Positions 26,771 through 35,084 of a stretch of DNA of 64,000 bases are shown piece after piece (positions within the stretch are counted from its first letter, which is position 1; every line of letters starts with the position of its first letter). A program made the translations under genes and the position numbers. This DNA is from Stigonema ocellatum SAG 48.90 = DSM 106950 (GTDB lineage: Bacteria; Cyanobacteriota; Cyanobacteriia; Cyanobacteriales; Nostocaceae): assembly GCA_016903675.1 (NCBI GenBank), contig JADQBA010000006.1, positions 1 to 64,000 of the forward strand. The letters run 5' to 3'. A model generated the notes under the pieces. It did not search any database. It saw nothing but the letters and a program-made list of their open reading frames with translations, and was not told where the DNA came from.

Positions 26771-27544
26771 TTATGCAAATTTGAGGGGCAACCCGTCCTG
26801 AAAAACCAATAGTTCTCCAGGCTGGATTGGCGTCCAGATTTCGTTATCGGTGAGGGGGGTAGTGGCGATGACGGCGACGCGATCGCTCTTACGAGTCAAC
26901 TCCTGAAAATCAACGCTTACGTCCTCATCAATCAGATGGGCAGCGGCAAAGGGTGCTTGACGCACAATATAGCTTAGCTGAGTTGAGCAGTGGGTAAAAA
27001 AGTGTTCTCCATCTGAGAGTAAGTAATTAAAAATACCTTTATCTGCCAAACTTTGCGTAACATCCTTTAGCACTGAGTACAGTTTGTCTAAGGGAGGCTT
27101 ACTCTCAGGAAAATTTTGGCGTAGTACTTCTAGGATAACACAAAATGCCCTTTCACTGTCAGTTTGACCCACTGACCGATAAAACTCCCCACCTTCGGGA
27201 TGAAAATCCAGCAGATTGCCGTTGTGTGCAAACACCCAATACCGTTCCCATAGTTCCCGGACGAAGGGATGGCAGTTTTCTAAGGCAATTTTACCTTGAG
27301 TAGCTTTCCGGATATGAGCAATCACATGGGTAGAGTGGATGGGATAGCGTCGTACTAAATCAGCTATGGGAGAAGCGATGGAAGGTTTGGCATCGATAAA
27401 AAGCTGACATCCCTTTTCTTCAAAAAAAGCAATACCCCAACCATCTCGATGATCGTCTGTCTTTCCTCCCCGCGCCGCAAAGCCCTCAAAAGAAAAGCAA
27501 ATATCTGTTGGTGTATTACAGTTCATTCCTAGCAGTTGGCACAT
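26771..27544 (-). CDS. Class II glutamine amidotransferase (YafJ/EgtC-like)
   Basis: 257 residues from the ATG at 27544. The start is fixed by the family rule that the catalytic Cys is residue 2 (MCQLLGMNCN). Downstream are the glutaminase signatures GKTDDHRDGWG, THVIAHIRKATQG, and FAHNGNL near residue 105, then TDSERAF. The frame is open 18 codons further upstream, but that would bury the Cys. The family hydrolyses glutamine or gamma-glutamyl amide bonds; the substrate is unknown. No operon partner is visible. Confidence 0.85.
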   Translation of the reverse strand: MCQLLGMNCNTPTDICFSFEGFAARGGKTDDHRDGWGIAFFEEKGCQLFIDAKPSIASPIADLVRRYPIHSTHVIAHIRKATQGKIALENCHPFVRELWERYWVFAHNGNLLDFHPEGGEFYRSVGQTDSERAFCVILEVLRQNFPESKPPLDKLYSVLKDVTQSLADKGIFNYLLSDGEHFFTHCSTQLSYIVRQAPFAAAHLIDEDVSVDFQELTRKSDRVAVIATTPLTDNEIWTPIQPGELLVFQDGLPLKFA

Positions 27545-28199
27545 GGATGTTGAAGCTCTCAACTTTAGACGAATGGCTGTGATATCAACATACTTCAAAA
27601 TGAGTCAACTGATCTGGCACTATTGCTTCAATTTAGTCTATGGATTGTTGAAATTGACTGTTAGCTTCTTGTATCTCTGGAAACGCTCAATTTTAACACA
27701 ATATCCTTCTTTAAGGGCAGATAAGACAAGCTATAAAGCTGTAAAAATAGGTATATCATCTACCAACTTATATCTTGCACCATCGTCTTGTTGCGAAAAT
27801 AAAACCCGAAAAAGCATATAATTTCGTTGGGTGGGCACTGCCCACCAGCCCTTATTGAGAATGTGCAAGATGTCAGCTAAGCTACTTTTTAAATGTAATA
27901 AATGTGTTAATAATATCACAATTAAAGTTCTAGGAGTTCACCAGGAAGATGTTGCAACCCGGTTTCTTGAACCTCGAAAAGTTCTGGGCTAGTAGTCGAT
28001 GTTATTAACTGTGAGAGATTTGTAGTAGTGCTGCTCGATTTCAAGCACGCTTTGTGCTTACTACGAACTTTCACAACCCCACAAAACTAATGACATGAAC
28101 TGCTAGTTTGCTCTGGATGGTAGCTTCCCTCTTATCCATCTTTTGGAGTAAGAATCAGTCTGCTTTACTCAACCTATTCTGTGCAGGAGTGTGTTTTTC
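27545..28199. other. Intergenic region with MITE copy
   Basis: AT-rich, without a convincing gene. Contains the 108-bp element at 27768-27875 and, at about 28030-28070, an imperfect hairpin around GCTCGATTTCAAGCACGC. The last part holds CAGGAG at about 28184-28189, a plausible ribosome binding site for the KilA-N gene start at 28200. Confidence 0.5.
27768..27875. repeat. 108-bp MITE-like element, copy 1
   Basis: Begins TTATATCTTGCACC and ends ATGTGCAAGATGTCA, with the internal palindrome GGGTGGGCACTGCCCACC. Same length and layout as the copy at 35433-35540. No clear target duplication here. Confidence 0.7.
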
Positions 28200-28317
28200 A
28201 TGTCCAAATTTGGTTCGTCATCCTCTTTTTCTTATCAAGGCTTGCCCATCGAGTATGATCCTGCCACTGGACTAGTTTGCCTCACTGATTTGTGGCGTGC
28301 ACAGTGCAGCCCAGCTA
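28200..28317 (+). pseudogene. KilA-N domain gene, 5' part (interrupted by IS element)
   Basis: Starts with an ATG at 28200 after CAGGAG. It encodes MSKFGSSSSFSYQGLPIEYD, then PATGLVCLTDLWRAQCSPA. The run 'Y.G.PIEYD..TG.VCLTDLW' matches the first half of a KilA-N DNA-binding domain. The match stops at 28317, where the IS end begins. It continues in frame at 30308 with SQRPLAWVRLEATQKLLKQ once the intervening 1990 bp are removed. Confidence 0.75.
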
Positions 28318-28460
28318 TTGACGTACTCCCCATGCCTAAAGGCAGGGGATTCTTTAAGAAGTTTTGCCATATTTCTTAAAGTTCCGATTGTCGGCAGAAA
28401 ACTCAGAAGTATCAAAGAGGGACATCTGAACAAACTGCCCGTAGGCATGGTTCCTGGACT
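28318..28460 (-). ncRNA. Predicted omega-RNA region at the tnpB 3' end
   Basis: In this family the guide RNA scaffold is the 3' end of tnpB plus the element right end. The region includes the hairpin CCCCTGCCTTTAGGCATGGGG (minus strand) just inside the boundary. This is inferred from family knowledge. The 5' limit is not visible in sequence. Confidence 0.45.
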
Positions 28461-29895
28461 CAACACACTCAGGTATTGATAACTTCCGAGGCGTAACTTT
28501 CCCACCGTCCGCAGGTAGGGTCTTTTGATTTTGTGGGAAGACCAATCCCACCCTCTTGGATATTATCCGAGAAGCTTTGGTGTCTGCGTGAGAGGTGTGT
28601 TTACACACGACGCAAAGAAACTTTTCGCCCTCGCGGTTAGACTTGTCTACATGACCGCATGATGGGCATTCCTGTGATGAATATTTTGCCGGAACTGGTA
28701 CTACGGGCTTACCCGCCTTGAGTGCAAGCCAAGCGATTTTGCTGAAGATGTCTCCCCATGCGGCATCTTGAATAACGCGATTCAACCCAGTTTTTTGGCT
28801 TCCTCCGTTGCGTTTATAGCCACCATTACCATCGTGTTTAGGCTTGGCACGTTTAACCATGTTTTTGATATTGAGATCTTCGCGACCTACAACATCAGCA
28901 GTCTTAACAATGGTGGACGCGACTTGCCAGTTATATCCATCTCTGGACTGAGCGATTTTGTGCTTTTGTTTAGCTAATTTCGTAATCGCCTTAATTTTGT
29001 TCTTAGAACCTTTCTGTTTACGACTGATAGCGCGTTGCCGCATCGCCAACCTACGTGCTTTACGAGTGTTGGTTGCCGTTCTCTTATTTTCTTGAAAACT
29101 ACCATCTGACAGTGCTACCAGCTTGTTGATACCAACATCAATCCCAACAACGGATTTACACTCATCTAGCGGTTTCAATTCCGGTAACACGAGAGGAATA
29201 TCAACCAACATTGAGATATACCAGTTACTGCCCTCACGCTTAATAGTGCAAGTTCTTAAATCCTGAATCAGAGATAAATCACGGCTATTGTGAAACTTAA
29301 CGTCTCCAATTCCCGGTAGGTAGGCACTAGCATAATTCTTGCGAATGTTGCGTAATAAAACACGACCAGGCTTGTATTCAAAGGAGTCTAGTCGTCTTAG
29401 GAACTGTGGAAATCCTCTTTTATGTTTCCAAAAGTTTGTATAGGCGGTATCGAGATTAGCAATATTACGCTGCAAAACACATGAATCAATTGCAGCAAAA
29501 CTGTCCAATGATTGACGCAGTTGAGACGTAATTTTCATCTGAATACCAGATGCTGAGTCCCACCCCTTATTAGTTGATAAGACTTTCTTGGTTTCTTTAT
29601 CTCTAATTTTGGATTCCTTAAACGCTAATTCTAAATTTTGAGGAATGACGCCATGTTTCAGTACTGGACACGTTAGGGGGCAACAAGAGCCGTATTCTAT
29701 CTTTGAATCTAGTTCACAGTATGACCCATAAGCATAAATGATTTGTTGGTCAGCAACAGCATTGTTAGTTTCAAACCCGTCTTTACGTTCCCGTAAAGCA
29801 TAATTACGATGTTTTCGCAATGTTACTAACCAATCTTCAAGAGTCGCCTCTTGTTGCTGGTTGGGTAACAACTTGAAATTCCATCGTATCTGCAC
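28354..29895 (-). CDS. tnpB: TnpB (RNA-guided nuclease of IS200/IS605 elements)
   Basis: 513 residues, full length. N-terminal helix-turn-helix-like/OrfB start (MQIRWNFKLLPNQQQEATLE), then a RuvC core with catalytic Asp in GIDVGINKLVALSDG (near 255), Glu in VGREDLNIKNM (near 340), a zinc ribbon with CPSCG and CVVC (near 415-435), and the third acidic residue in HADTKAS. All RuvC catalytic residues are present, so the nuclease may be active. TnpB uses an omega-RNA transcribed over the 3' end of the gene and the element end, with a guide from the flank. Here the guide would derive from the KilA-N gene sequence below 28318. Confidence 0.9.
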   Translation of the reverse strand: MQIRWNFKLLPNQQQEATLEDWLVTLRKHRNYALRERKDGFETNNAVADQQIIYAYGSYCELDSKIEYGSCCPLTCPVLKHGVIPQNLELAFKESKIRDKETKKVLSTNKGWDSASGIQMKITSQLRQSLDSFAAIDSCVLQRNIANLDTAYTNFWKHKRGFPQFLRRLDSFEYKPGRVLLRNIRKNYASAYLPGIGDVKFHNSRDLSLIQDLRTCTIKREGSNWYISMLVDIPLVLPELKPLDECKSVVGIDVGINKLVALSDGSFQENKRTATNTRKARRLAMRQRAISRKQKGSKNKIKAITKLAKQKHKIAQSRDGYNWQVASTIVKTADVVGREDLNIKNMVKRAKPKHDGNGGYKRNGGSQKTGLNRVIQDAAWGDIFSKIAWLALKAGKPVVPVPAKYSSQECPSCGHVDKSNREGEKFLCVVCKHTSHADTKASRIISKRVGLVFPQNQKTLPADGGKVTPRKLSIPECVESRNHAYGQFVQMSLFDTSEFSADNRNFKKYGKTS

Positions 29896-29978
29896 GTTCT
29901 TTTCCTACACAGCTTTTATAGTTTACACTTAGAGTGTACACACTCTCTAACGTTTATGTCACGGGGTCTTCCACGTAG

Positions 29979-30053
29979 AAAAATGAGCCAGCCTTATTAC
30001 AACGAATAACCTACTACGCCGACAGACCCACGAGCGAAGGCTGGCTCATTTTT
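29979..30053. repeat. Perfect 17-bp inverted repeat inside the IS element
   Basis: Arms AAAAATGAGCCAGCCTT (29979-29995) and its complement (30037-30053) surround a 41-base loop. They lie between the divergent tnpB and small RHH-like genes. It could be a regulatory hairpin or transcription attenuator read on either strand. Confidence 0.6.
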
Positions 30054-30091
30054 CAGGGGACAATGCGTCAATACCCAAAGGCAAGAAAAAA

Positions 30092-30250
30092 ATGAGAAAC
30101 CAACCAGTCTTGCACGATGAAGTAAAAACACGGCACAATATCACAGTGACACCATCTGCATGGCTAAAATTGAATAATGAAGCTAAAAAGCAATGCACAA
30201 GTGTTAGCGAATTAATCGAAACATGGGCAAAAATATTTGACGGCGACTAA
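30092..30250 (+). CDS. Small ribbon-helix-helix-like protein of the IS element
   Basis: 52 residues (MRNQPVLHDEVKTRHNITVT, then PSAWLKLNNEAKKQCTSVSE, ending LIETWAKIFDGD). A short beta strand (RHNITVTP) plus two helices with SVSELIE matches RHH-type DNA-binding proteins, which often accompany tnpB in cyanobacterial IS elements. It is divergent from tnpB and possibly represses transposition. AAGGCAAGAAA precedes the ATG. It lies wholly within the element. Confidence 0.55.
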   Translation: MRNQPVLHDEVKTRHNITVTPSAWLKLNNEAKKQCTSVSELIETWAKIFDGD

Positions 30251-30307
30251 AGTCGCTTTCCGACTTGACCCCATGCCTAAAGTCAGGGGCTTGCGTCTCG
30301 CTTTTCG

Positions 30308-30891
30308 GTCAACGTCCCCTTGCATGGGTAAGGCTGGAAGCCACTCAAAAACTACTCAAGCAAGTGGCAAAACAAACGAGCGCAGACCCGTTGTGGTCAG
30401 AACGACAGCATCCCGGACAAGAGCCTAAAAACTTGATAGTGGCAATTCCGGGCATTTTAGAGACAACTAAAAAAGATGGAGACCTTCGTACCTACGCTAC
30501 AACGGATTTAGTGGTGGTGTATGCTCGCTACCTGGCGCAGGAATGCTATGAGTGGGCGCTAGCAAACCTAGCAGAAGAAACTGCCTCAGTGGAGGAATGG
30601 TTAGCCCATCAGTCTCAGAGAGATTTGCAGAAGCGGCGTAAAGTCTTTACCAGGCGAGCAGTTATTGCAGCAGGCTGGTCAATCCCGGTAGTGTCTGCAT
30701 TGGCACTGAACCAACGGGCAGCCGCACAAGTTTCAGCAGGGCGTGGCAGGACTACTAGCACTACCACCAACACAACCAGAACCAGAACCGGAACCGGAAC
30801 CGGAACCGGAACTAACCCAACCGGAACCGGAACCGGAATCGGAACTAACACAACTGGAACCGGAATTGGAACCGGAACCACTGGTCGTTAG
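30308..30891 (+). pseudogene. KilA-N / Thr-Gly-repeat protein, 3' part (split by IS element)
   Basis: Continuation of the gene begun at 28200. It holds the rest of KilA-N (RPLAWVRLEATQKLLKQ, LRTYATTDLVVVYARYLAQE), a charged linker, then RRKVFTRRAVIAAGWSIPVV and SALALNQRAAAQ. That segment is an Arg-pair plus hydrophobic span ending AAAQ, like a twin-arginine or leader-type signal. A roughly 45-residue tail of TG/TT repeats with two GTN blocks follows. The open frame extends upstream into the IS end to a TTG, but this is not native sequence. Position directly before a nucleotidyltransferase-PqqD gene and a kinase gene suggests it is their substrate. The reconstructed protein would have 234 residues. 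Confidence 0.6.
30776..30882 (+). repeat. ACCGGA hexamer microsatellite coding for Thr-Gly repeats
   Basis: Imperfect tandem array of the hexamer ACCGGA (about 15 units with AACTAACC interruptions). It gives a tail of alternating Thr and Gly. Slippage in units of two residues would change tail length without shifting the frame. Confidence 0.85.
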
Positions 30892-31068
30892 TGACACCGC
30901 TCACGCGGCGAAATAGTCAGCTTTTCTCAAAGATGTCAAGGCGATTTTCATTTGGGTCGAATATACCTCGCATCATTAGATATGGTACCTTTGTGCCTGA
31001 GCGGGGTTTTCTCTGTACAAATACCTAGCAGGGATGAAAATTTGCTGAACCCCTCCTTCTATTGGACA

Positions 31069-32616
31069 ATGCCTACTCTGTGGACTACTTCCTGCCAAGG
31101 CAGCAACTCTGACAGAGTGCTGTACCAGTCACAACCTCCAGAAGTGCAGCTACTACTTTGTTGCGCCCGAACTTTCATCAATACAGCAACAGCGGAAATC
31201 ATCGAAACCCTCTGCTATGGAGACTTAGAGTGGACCTGGTTGCTGTCGTTGGCTGCCCAGAATGATGTTACCAGCTTGCTCTATCAAAGTCTTCAGGACA
31301 CCTGTCCCGATGTGGCTCCTGCACCAGTCATGGACCAACTTCGCCAAGACTTCCAGACCTGCACCCTCAATACTCTGTTCTTCACACAGGAACTGTTAAA
31401 GCTTCTCCGATTGTTTGAGGTACATCACATTCCTGTTTTGCCTTACAAAGGTCCTGCCCTTGCCGTGGCTCTTTATGGTAATCTGTCGTTGCGTCCCTTT
31501 TGTGACCTAGATCTGTTAATTCATCCACAAGACTTGATCAGGGTGAAACATCTGCTAGTCGCGGAGGGGTACGATACCCTTGCTGTGGAGGATGTTCAGG
31601 AAGCGGCTAACCTCTGGTCAGATAGTGAGCGAGACTTTGTGCGGCACGATGGTAAAGTTGTTGTGGATCTGCACTGGCGGATTACGCCCAGGTTCTTCCC
31701 CTTTGAACTGTCTGTTGAGAAGCTATGGGAGCACTGCCAACCCCTGTGTTTGCTATCCACTACAGTTTCGACTCTCGCACCCGAAGACCTTTTGCTAGCG
31801 TTGTGTGCTCACGGGGGGAAAGAGTGCTGGGGTAAGCTGAAATGGATTTGTGATGTGGCAGAACTGATCCGAACCTATCCAAACTTGGATTGGAACCAGG
31901 TGCTGACTCAAGCAAAGCAGTTGCACAGCCAAAGGATGCTGTTGCTAGGGGTAGGGTTAGCGTGGCAGTTGTTAGGGGTACGGTTACCAGAGACGGTGCT
32001 GACAGCAGTCCAGAAAGACCGTGCCATTCCGATGCTCATGCAGCAGGTATGCAGCTACTTATTTGGGTCACAACCGGGGCAATCTCGCCAGTTTTCCCCC
32101 ACTCAGTTCCGATTGTGGGTGCGCGATCGCCCTTCCGACCAAATACAGTATTTAGTTTGGAGGCTGTTCGTGCCAAATGTACGCGATCGCCAGCTTATTG
32201 TTTTGCCCAAGCCCTTGACTTTTTTCTATTACCTGCTTCGCCCCCTAAGATTACTTGGGGAGAAACTAGGATTCATTCATCGGCGTACCCTTGGCAGTAA
32301 CCACCCTGATGGACATCAACCAGCAGCAACTGTTGAGCCTGATATTGATTGGGCTACTGCACGTCCTTTGTGCAAACGCCTCGATGTTTACGATTTGAGT
32401 GACGAATTGCTGATCTACAGCAGCGATCAGGAATTGGGCATTACCCTTAACCACTCCTCCAAACAAATCTGGCAACTCTGCGACGGCACTCACACCTTAG
32501 AAGATATGGCAACTGTATTGAGTCAAAAGTTGGGGTGTCCAGGGGAGGCATTACTGGAAGATATCTGCACAACTGTCATGCAATTTTACAACTTACGCTT
32601 GTTGGAAAGATTGTAG
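31069..32616 (+). CDS. Nucleotidyltransferase-family protein with C-terminal PqqD-like domain
   Basis: 515 residues from the ATG at 31069; the frame is open to 30952, with an ATG at 30982 as alternative. Residues about 20-330 match the NTP_transf_5 family (PEVQLLLCCAR, then PVLPYKGPALAVALYGNLSL, FCDLDLLIHPQDL with the DLDLL metal-binding pair, then VVVDLHWRITP). Residues about 425-510 match a PqqD-like/RRE winged fold (LCKRLDVYDLSDELLIY, SSKQIWQLCDGTHTLEDM). Such nucleotidyltransferases occur in lasso-peptide and related clusters as tailoring enzymes, and PqqD domains bind leader peptides. Fusion suggests leader-guided modification of a neighbour peptide. Biochemistry is unproven here. Confidence 0.75.
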   Translation: MPTLWTTSCQGSNSDRVLYQSQPPEVQLLLCCARTFINTATAEIIETLCYGDLEWTWLLSLAAQNDVTSLLYQSLQDTCPDVAPAPVMDQLRQDFQTCTLNTLFFTQELLKLLRLFEVHHIPVLPYKGPALAVALYGNLSLRPFCDLDLLIHPQDLIRVKHLLVAEGYDTLAVEDVQEAANLWSDSERDFVRHDGKVVVDLHWRITPRFFPFELSVEKLWEHCQPLCLLSTTVSTLAPEDLLLALCAHGGKECWGKLKWICDVAELIRTYPNLDWNQVLTQAKQLHSQRMLLLGVGLAWQLLGVRLPETVLTAVQKDRAIPMLMQQVCSYLFGSQPGQSRQFSPTQFRLWVRDRPSDQIQYLVWRLFVPNVRDRQLIVLPKPLTFFYYLLRPLRLLGEKLGFIHRRTLGSNHPDGHQPAATVEPDIDWATARPLCKRLDVYDLSDELLIYSSDQELGITLNHSSKQIWQLCDGTHTLEDMATVLSQKLGCPGEALLEDICTTVMQFYNLRLLERL

Positions 32617-32624
32617 GTGCTCCC

Positions 32625-33443
32625 ATGAACTTGTCACCACTATACATCACCTTCGGAAAACATCAGGTCATGGTTGACACACCAATTGTTGATGTCCACA
32701 CCACCCTAAAGGGATGGTTCCACGCCATGCTGGAACCACAACCATCCTTAGTTGTACGCCAAGTAATTATAACACAGTCAGCCGGAAACTACATCATCCA
32801 GTCCGGCGAGATAGTGCATGAATCTACAACAGAAAAGATGTGGTTGTTACAAGCAGTCAAATATGAAGTTGTCATGGGGTTAGTACAGGCACGTCCAGAT
32901 CTGCTGTGGTTTCATGCCGGAGCAGTAGCAAATGACACCCAAGCAGTGGTTTTTGCCGCTCCTGGTGGTGGCGGCAAAAGTACCCTGGTCACGCAATTGT
33001 ACCAGCAAGGATGGCGTTACTTGTCCGATGATGTGCTACCTTTGGAGTTAACCACCGGAAGCATTCTCCCTTTTCCTCAAACTCCGAGAGTGCGGCAGAA
33101 CACTGGCGAACTAGTGCCAAGCGATCGCCTATCGGAACTGCCAAAGATTGATGTCACTCTCGATTTGGCTGTGATCTGCCGTTTGCCTTTACCGATTGGG
33201 GCGATGGTATTTCCCAAGTTTGATAGGCACACAAAGGCTGAAATATTACCCTGCTCCCCTGGAACTGCTGCTCTAGAATTGCTACGTAATTGCATCAACT
33301 TTACAGACCACAAACAGGCTGCTGTTCAACAGATCTGCGAGATAGTTAAACATATGCCTGCCTTTGAGCTATCATTTTCTAATATAGATTGTGCGCTCAA
33401 GTGTCTTGCCGAGATTGGTCTAGGAGAGTTCCCTCTAAATTAG
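32625..33443 (+). CDS. HPr kinase-like protein (peptide kinase candidate)
   Basis: 272 residues from the ATG at 32625, 8 bp after the nucleotidyltransferase stop; the longer frame from 32535 overlaps that gene and is rejected. It contains WFHAGAV, Walker A APGGGGKST near residue 112, and YLSDDVLPL (the HprK-type acidic motif), then RLPLPIGAMVFPKF. Size and motifs fit the HprK-like kinases that phosphorylate lasso-peptide C-termini, not true HPr kinase. A Ser/Thr substrate would fit the Thr-rich tail encoded two genes upstream (inference). The 3' end overlaps a convergent pentapeptide gene by 47 bp. Confidence 0.8.
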   Translation: MNLSPLYITFGKHQVMVDTPIVDVHTTLKGWFHAMLEPQPSLVVRQVIITQSAGNYIIQSGEIVHESTTEKMWLLQAVKYEVVMGLVQARPDLLWFHAGAVANDTQAVVFAAPGGGGKSTLVTQLYQQGWRYLSDDVLPLELTTGSILPFPQTPRVRQNTGELVPSDRLSELPKIDVTLDLAVICRLPLPIGAMVFPKFDRHTKAEILPCSPGTAALELLRNCINFTDHKQAAVQQICEIVKHMPAFELSFSNIDCALKCLAEIGLGEFPLN

Positions 33444-33936
33444 CTCCTTCTAAATTAGCTCCGCTCAAGTTAGCATCATTTAGGTCAGCTTGACTCAAAT
33501 TTGCATCTGTCAGGTCGGCTATCGCTAAATCCGCTCCACTTAAATCAGCTCCATCCAGATTAGCGGCATTCAAGTTCGCTTCATTCAGGTTCGCTTCGCT
33601 AAGGGTTGCACTTGTCAGATTAGCTACAGTCAAGTCAGACTGTCTCAAATCAGCACTGTCAAGGATGGCTTCGTCTAAAATTGCTCCATCCAAGATAGCT
33701 CCATTTAGGTTAGCACCGCTGAGGTCAGCTTGTGTTAAATTGGCACCATTGAGGTCAGCCTGACTAAAGCTAACTTGCCGAAGATTTGCCTTGTTTAAAT
33801 TGGCTCCATCTAGAATAGCTTTGTCTAAAATTGCTCCACTGAGATTGGCTCCTTCCAGATTAGCCTCACTCAAGTTAGCTCCTGTAAAATCCCTAACGCC
33901 TGTTGCATATTGTGAGAGGAGTTCTGATGCTTTCAT
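33397..33936 (-). CDS. Pentapeptide-repeat protein
   Basis: 179 residues. After a leader MKASELLSQYATGVRDFTG, almost the whole length consists of A(N/D/I)L(S/N/D)X pentapeptides (about 30 units), forming a right-handed quadrilateral beta helix. No signal peptide is seen. The RDF start motif is common in cyanobacterial members; function is unknown for most. The last 47 bp overlap the 3' end of the HprK-like gene on the other strand. Confidence 0.85.
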   Translation of the reverse strand: MKASELLSQYATGVRDFTGANLSEANLEGANLSGAILDKAILDGANLNKANLRQVSFSQADLNGANLTQADLSGANLNGAILDGAILDEAILDSADLRQSDLTVANLTSATLSEANLNEANLNAANLDGADLSGADLAIADLTDANLSQADLNDANLSGANLEGANLEGTLLDQSRQDT

Positions 33937-34067
33937 GAGTGTATTACCTCCCGATGTTTCACTAAAACAATTGAGTAAAAAATCTCTGTCTACACAAACA
34001 AAGTCTGCAAGGCAAGAACTTGTGCAGCCTGTGTTTTAAAAAATGCATTTCGTAGATCCTAACTTAT

Positions 34068-34200
34068 TATAGCGGTTCTGGTGTTGAATCCCATACAGTC
34101 AACAGCCCTCACCCCTACCCCTCTCCCAAGCGCGTGTGTGAGGGGTGCCCGAAGCGGGCGGGCGTAGGGCTGTATGTGACTCAAACGAGAACCGCTATAT
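34068..34200. repeat. Foldback element with TATAGCGGTTCT ends
   Basis: Left end TATAGCGGTTCTGGTGTTGA near 34069 and right end AACGAGAACCGCTATA near 34184-34199 pair imperfectly over about 30 bp (through CATACAG/CTGTATG). The interior is palindromic GC-rich sequence. MITE-like; no coding capacity. Confidence 0.6.
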
Positions 34201-34316
34201 TATTGTAGCGATCGCTGTGTTTGAATTGCTCATGGGTAGGGGAGTGCGATCGCGTTGCTTAGAAGATATCGACTCAAAAAGGTGTACTTATACACTTTTT
34301 TCAGCTTGCTATAGGT

Positions 34317-34458
34317 GAATGGCACGCTTGTAATCCTTGAGCGGGGGCTGACACACCAGACGCGGTGACGCGGTGATGCGGGGAAAATTGCATCTGGTGC
34401 GTAGAGAGTTTCTCCCCTCTGGTGCGTCAGTCTCAACCCAAAACAAGCGTGCCATTCT
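34317..34458. repeat. Foldback element with GAATGGCACGCTTGT ends
   Basis: Perfect 15-bp arms at 34317-34331 and 34444-34458, with an inner pair CTGACACACCAGA / TCTGGTGCGTCAG. A 142-bp hairpin element with no coding capacity. Confidence 0.65.
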
Positions 34459-34577
34459 TCTATAGGTGTTGCTCTATTGTCTAATCTTGCGTTTTATTGC
34501 AGGAATTCTCTAGCTTTGGTAAAGCTTAGTATTCTAAAAATAGCAGTCTCTTTAGTTAGCACCTGAAGGAGAAAAGT

Positions 34578-34829
34578 ATGAAAGATAAATCAGACTTTTC
34601 GCTTTGGAATAAGAATTGGCAGCTTGAGTCACAGCCTCAAATTGATGCACCCGCAGAACAAAACAAATGTAACTGCTCCTGGGCACAAGTCGCACGCCAC
34701 ATACAACTGTCTTCTTGCCAGAACTGCAGATCACTGGTTCAAGAGAATGGTGATCGCCTTTTTATTCTTCCCCTAATATTTGGAGAGCGATCGCGCTCTC
34801 TATGTCCACTGCGAGTGCTAGACTCCTGA
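34578..34829 (+). CDS. Small cysteine-containing hypothetical protein
   Basis: 83 residues, not recognised. The start is supported by a strong ribosome binding site (GAAGGAGA, 8 bp before the ATG). Residues 31-50 contain KCNCSW and SSCQNCRSL, a possible metal-binding Cys set. The last 15-20 residues are encoded over HIP1-rich sequence and may be non-native, so the gene could be truncated. No related neighbour. Confidence 0.4.
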   Translation: MKDKSDFSLWNKNWQLESQPQIDAPAEQNKCNCSWAQVARHIQLSSCQNCRSLVQENGDRLFILPLIFGERSRSLCPLRVLDS

Positions 34830-35084
34830 GAATCCGTAGACGCTCTTAGCGGCAACCCTGTGGCATCGACACCTCACGCTACCCAATCCTTTAGGGCTAC
34901 TGATAGGGAAGACGCGTGGGGGTGGGGGGTGCGATCGCCCTCAAAATGTTCATATAAATGGAGATGCAATCGCACTTGCTGTTATTCTTGGAAAGAGCGA
35001 TCGCAAATCTTAATCATTCTCAAACCGATAAAAAGAGCGATTGCCCGAAGGGCAGTGGCAACGCCTATCGCACTCTGGCAAGGT

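Larger units (their letters stand above)
28318..30307 (-). mobile_element. IS200/IS605-type element carrying tnpB and a small RHH-like gene
   Basis: Ends were set by the host gene: joining 28317 to 30308 restores the KilA-N frame. Both ends carry a subterminal hairpin of the form CCCC-ATGCCTAAAGNC-AGGGG (28328-28348 and 30269-30289), as in single-strand-transposing IS605 elements. On the tnpB strand the left end is preceded by TTGAC in host DNA and the right end finishes with TCAA, as in known IS605/IS608 cleavage sites. No target duplication, as expected. There is no tnpA, so the element is non-autonomous (IS1341-like). Boundaries are accurate to about 2 bp. Confidence 0.8.
33937..34577. other. 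Intergenic region with two foldback elements
   Basis: No gene seen. Contains the foldbacks at 34068-34200 and 34317-34458, and a GC-rich palindromic block (CCCGAAGCGGGCGGG) near 34150. Confidence 0.6.

Noticed and set aside
30237..30428. 63-codon plus-strand ORF over the IS right boundary
   Set aside because: Crosses the IS hairpin into another frame of the KilA-N gene; not protein-like.
30615..30881. Minus-strand ORF of Val/Pro repeats
   Set aside because: It is the exact antisense of the Thr/Gly hexamer repeat; composition is dictated by the microsatellite.
32535..32624. Upstream extension of the HprK-like gene
   Set aside because: It lies inside the nucleotidyltransferase coding region; the ATG at 32625 gives the normal family start.
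30308..33443. Classical lasso-peptide cluster
   Set aside because: No B-type protease or asparagine-synthetase-like cyclase in the neighbourhood; only the tailoring-type enzymes are present.
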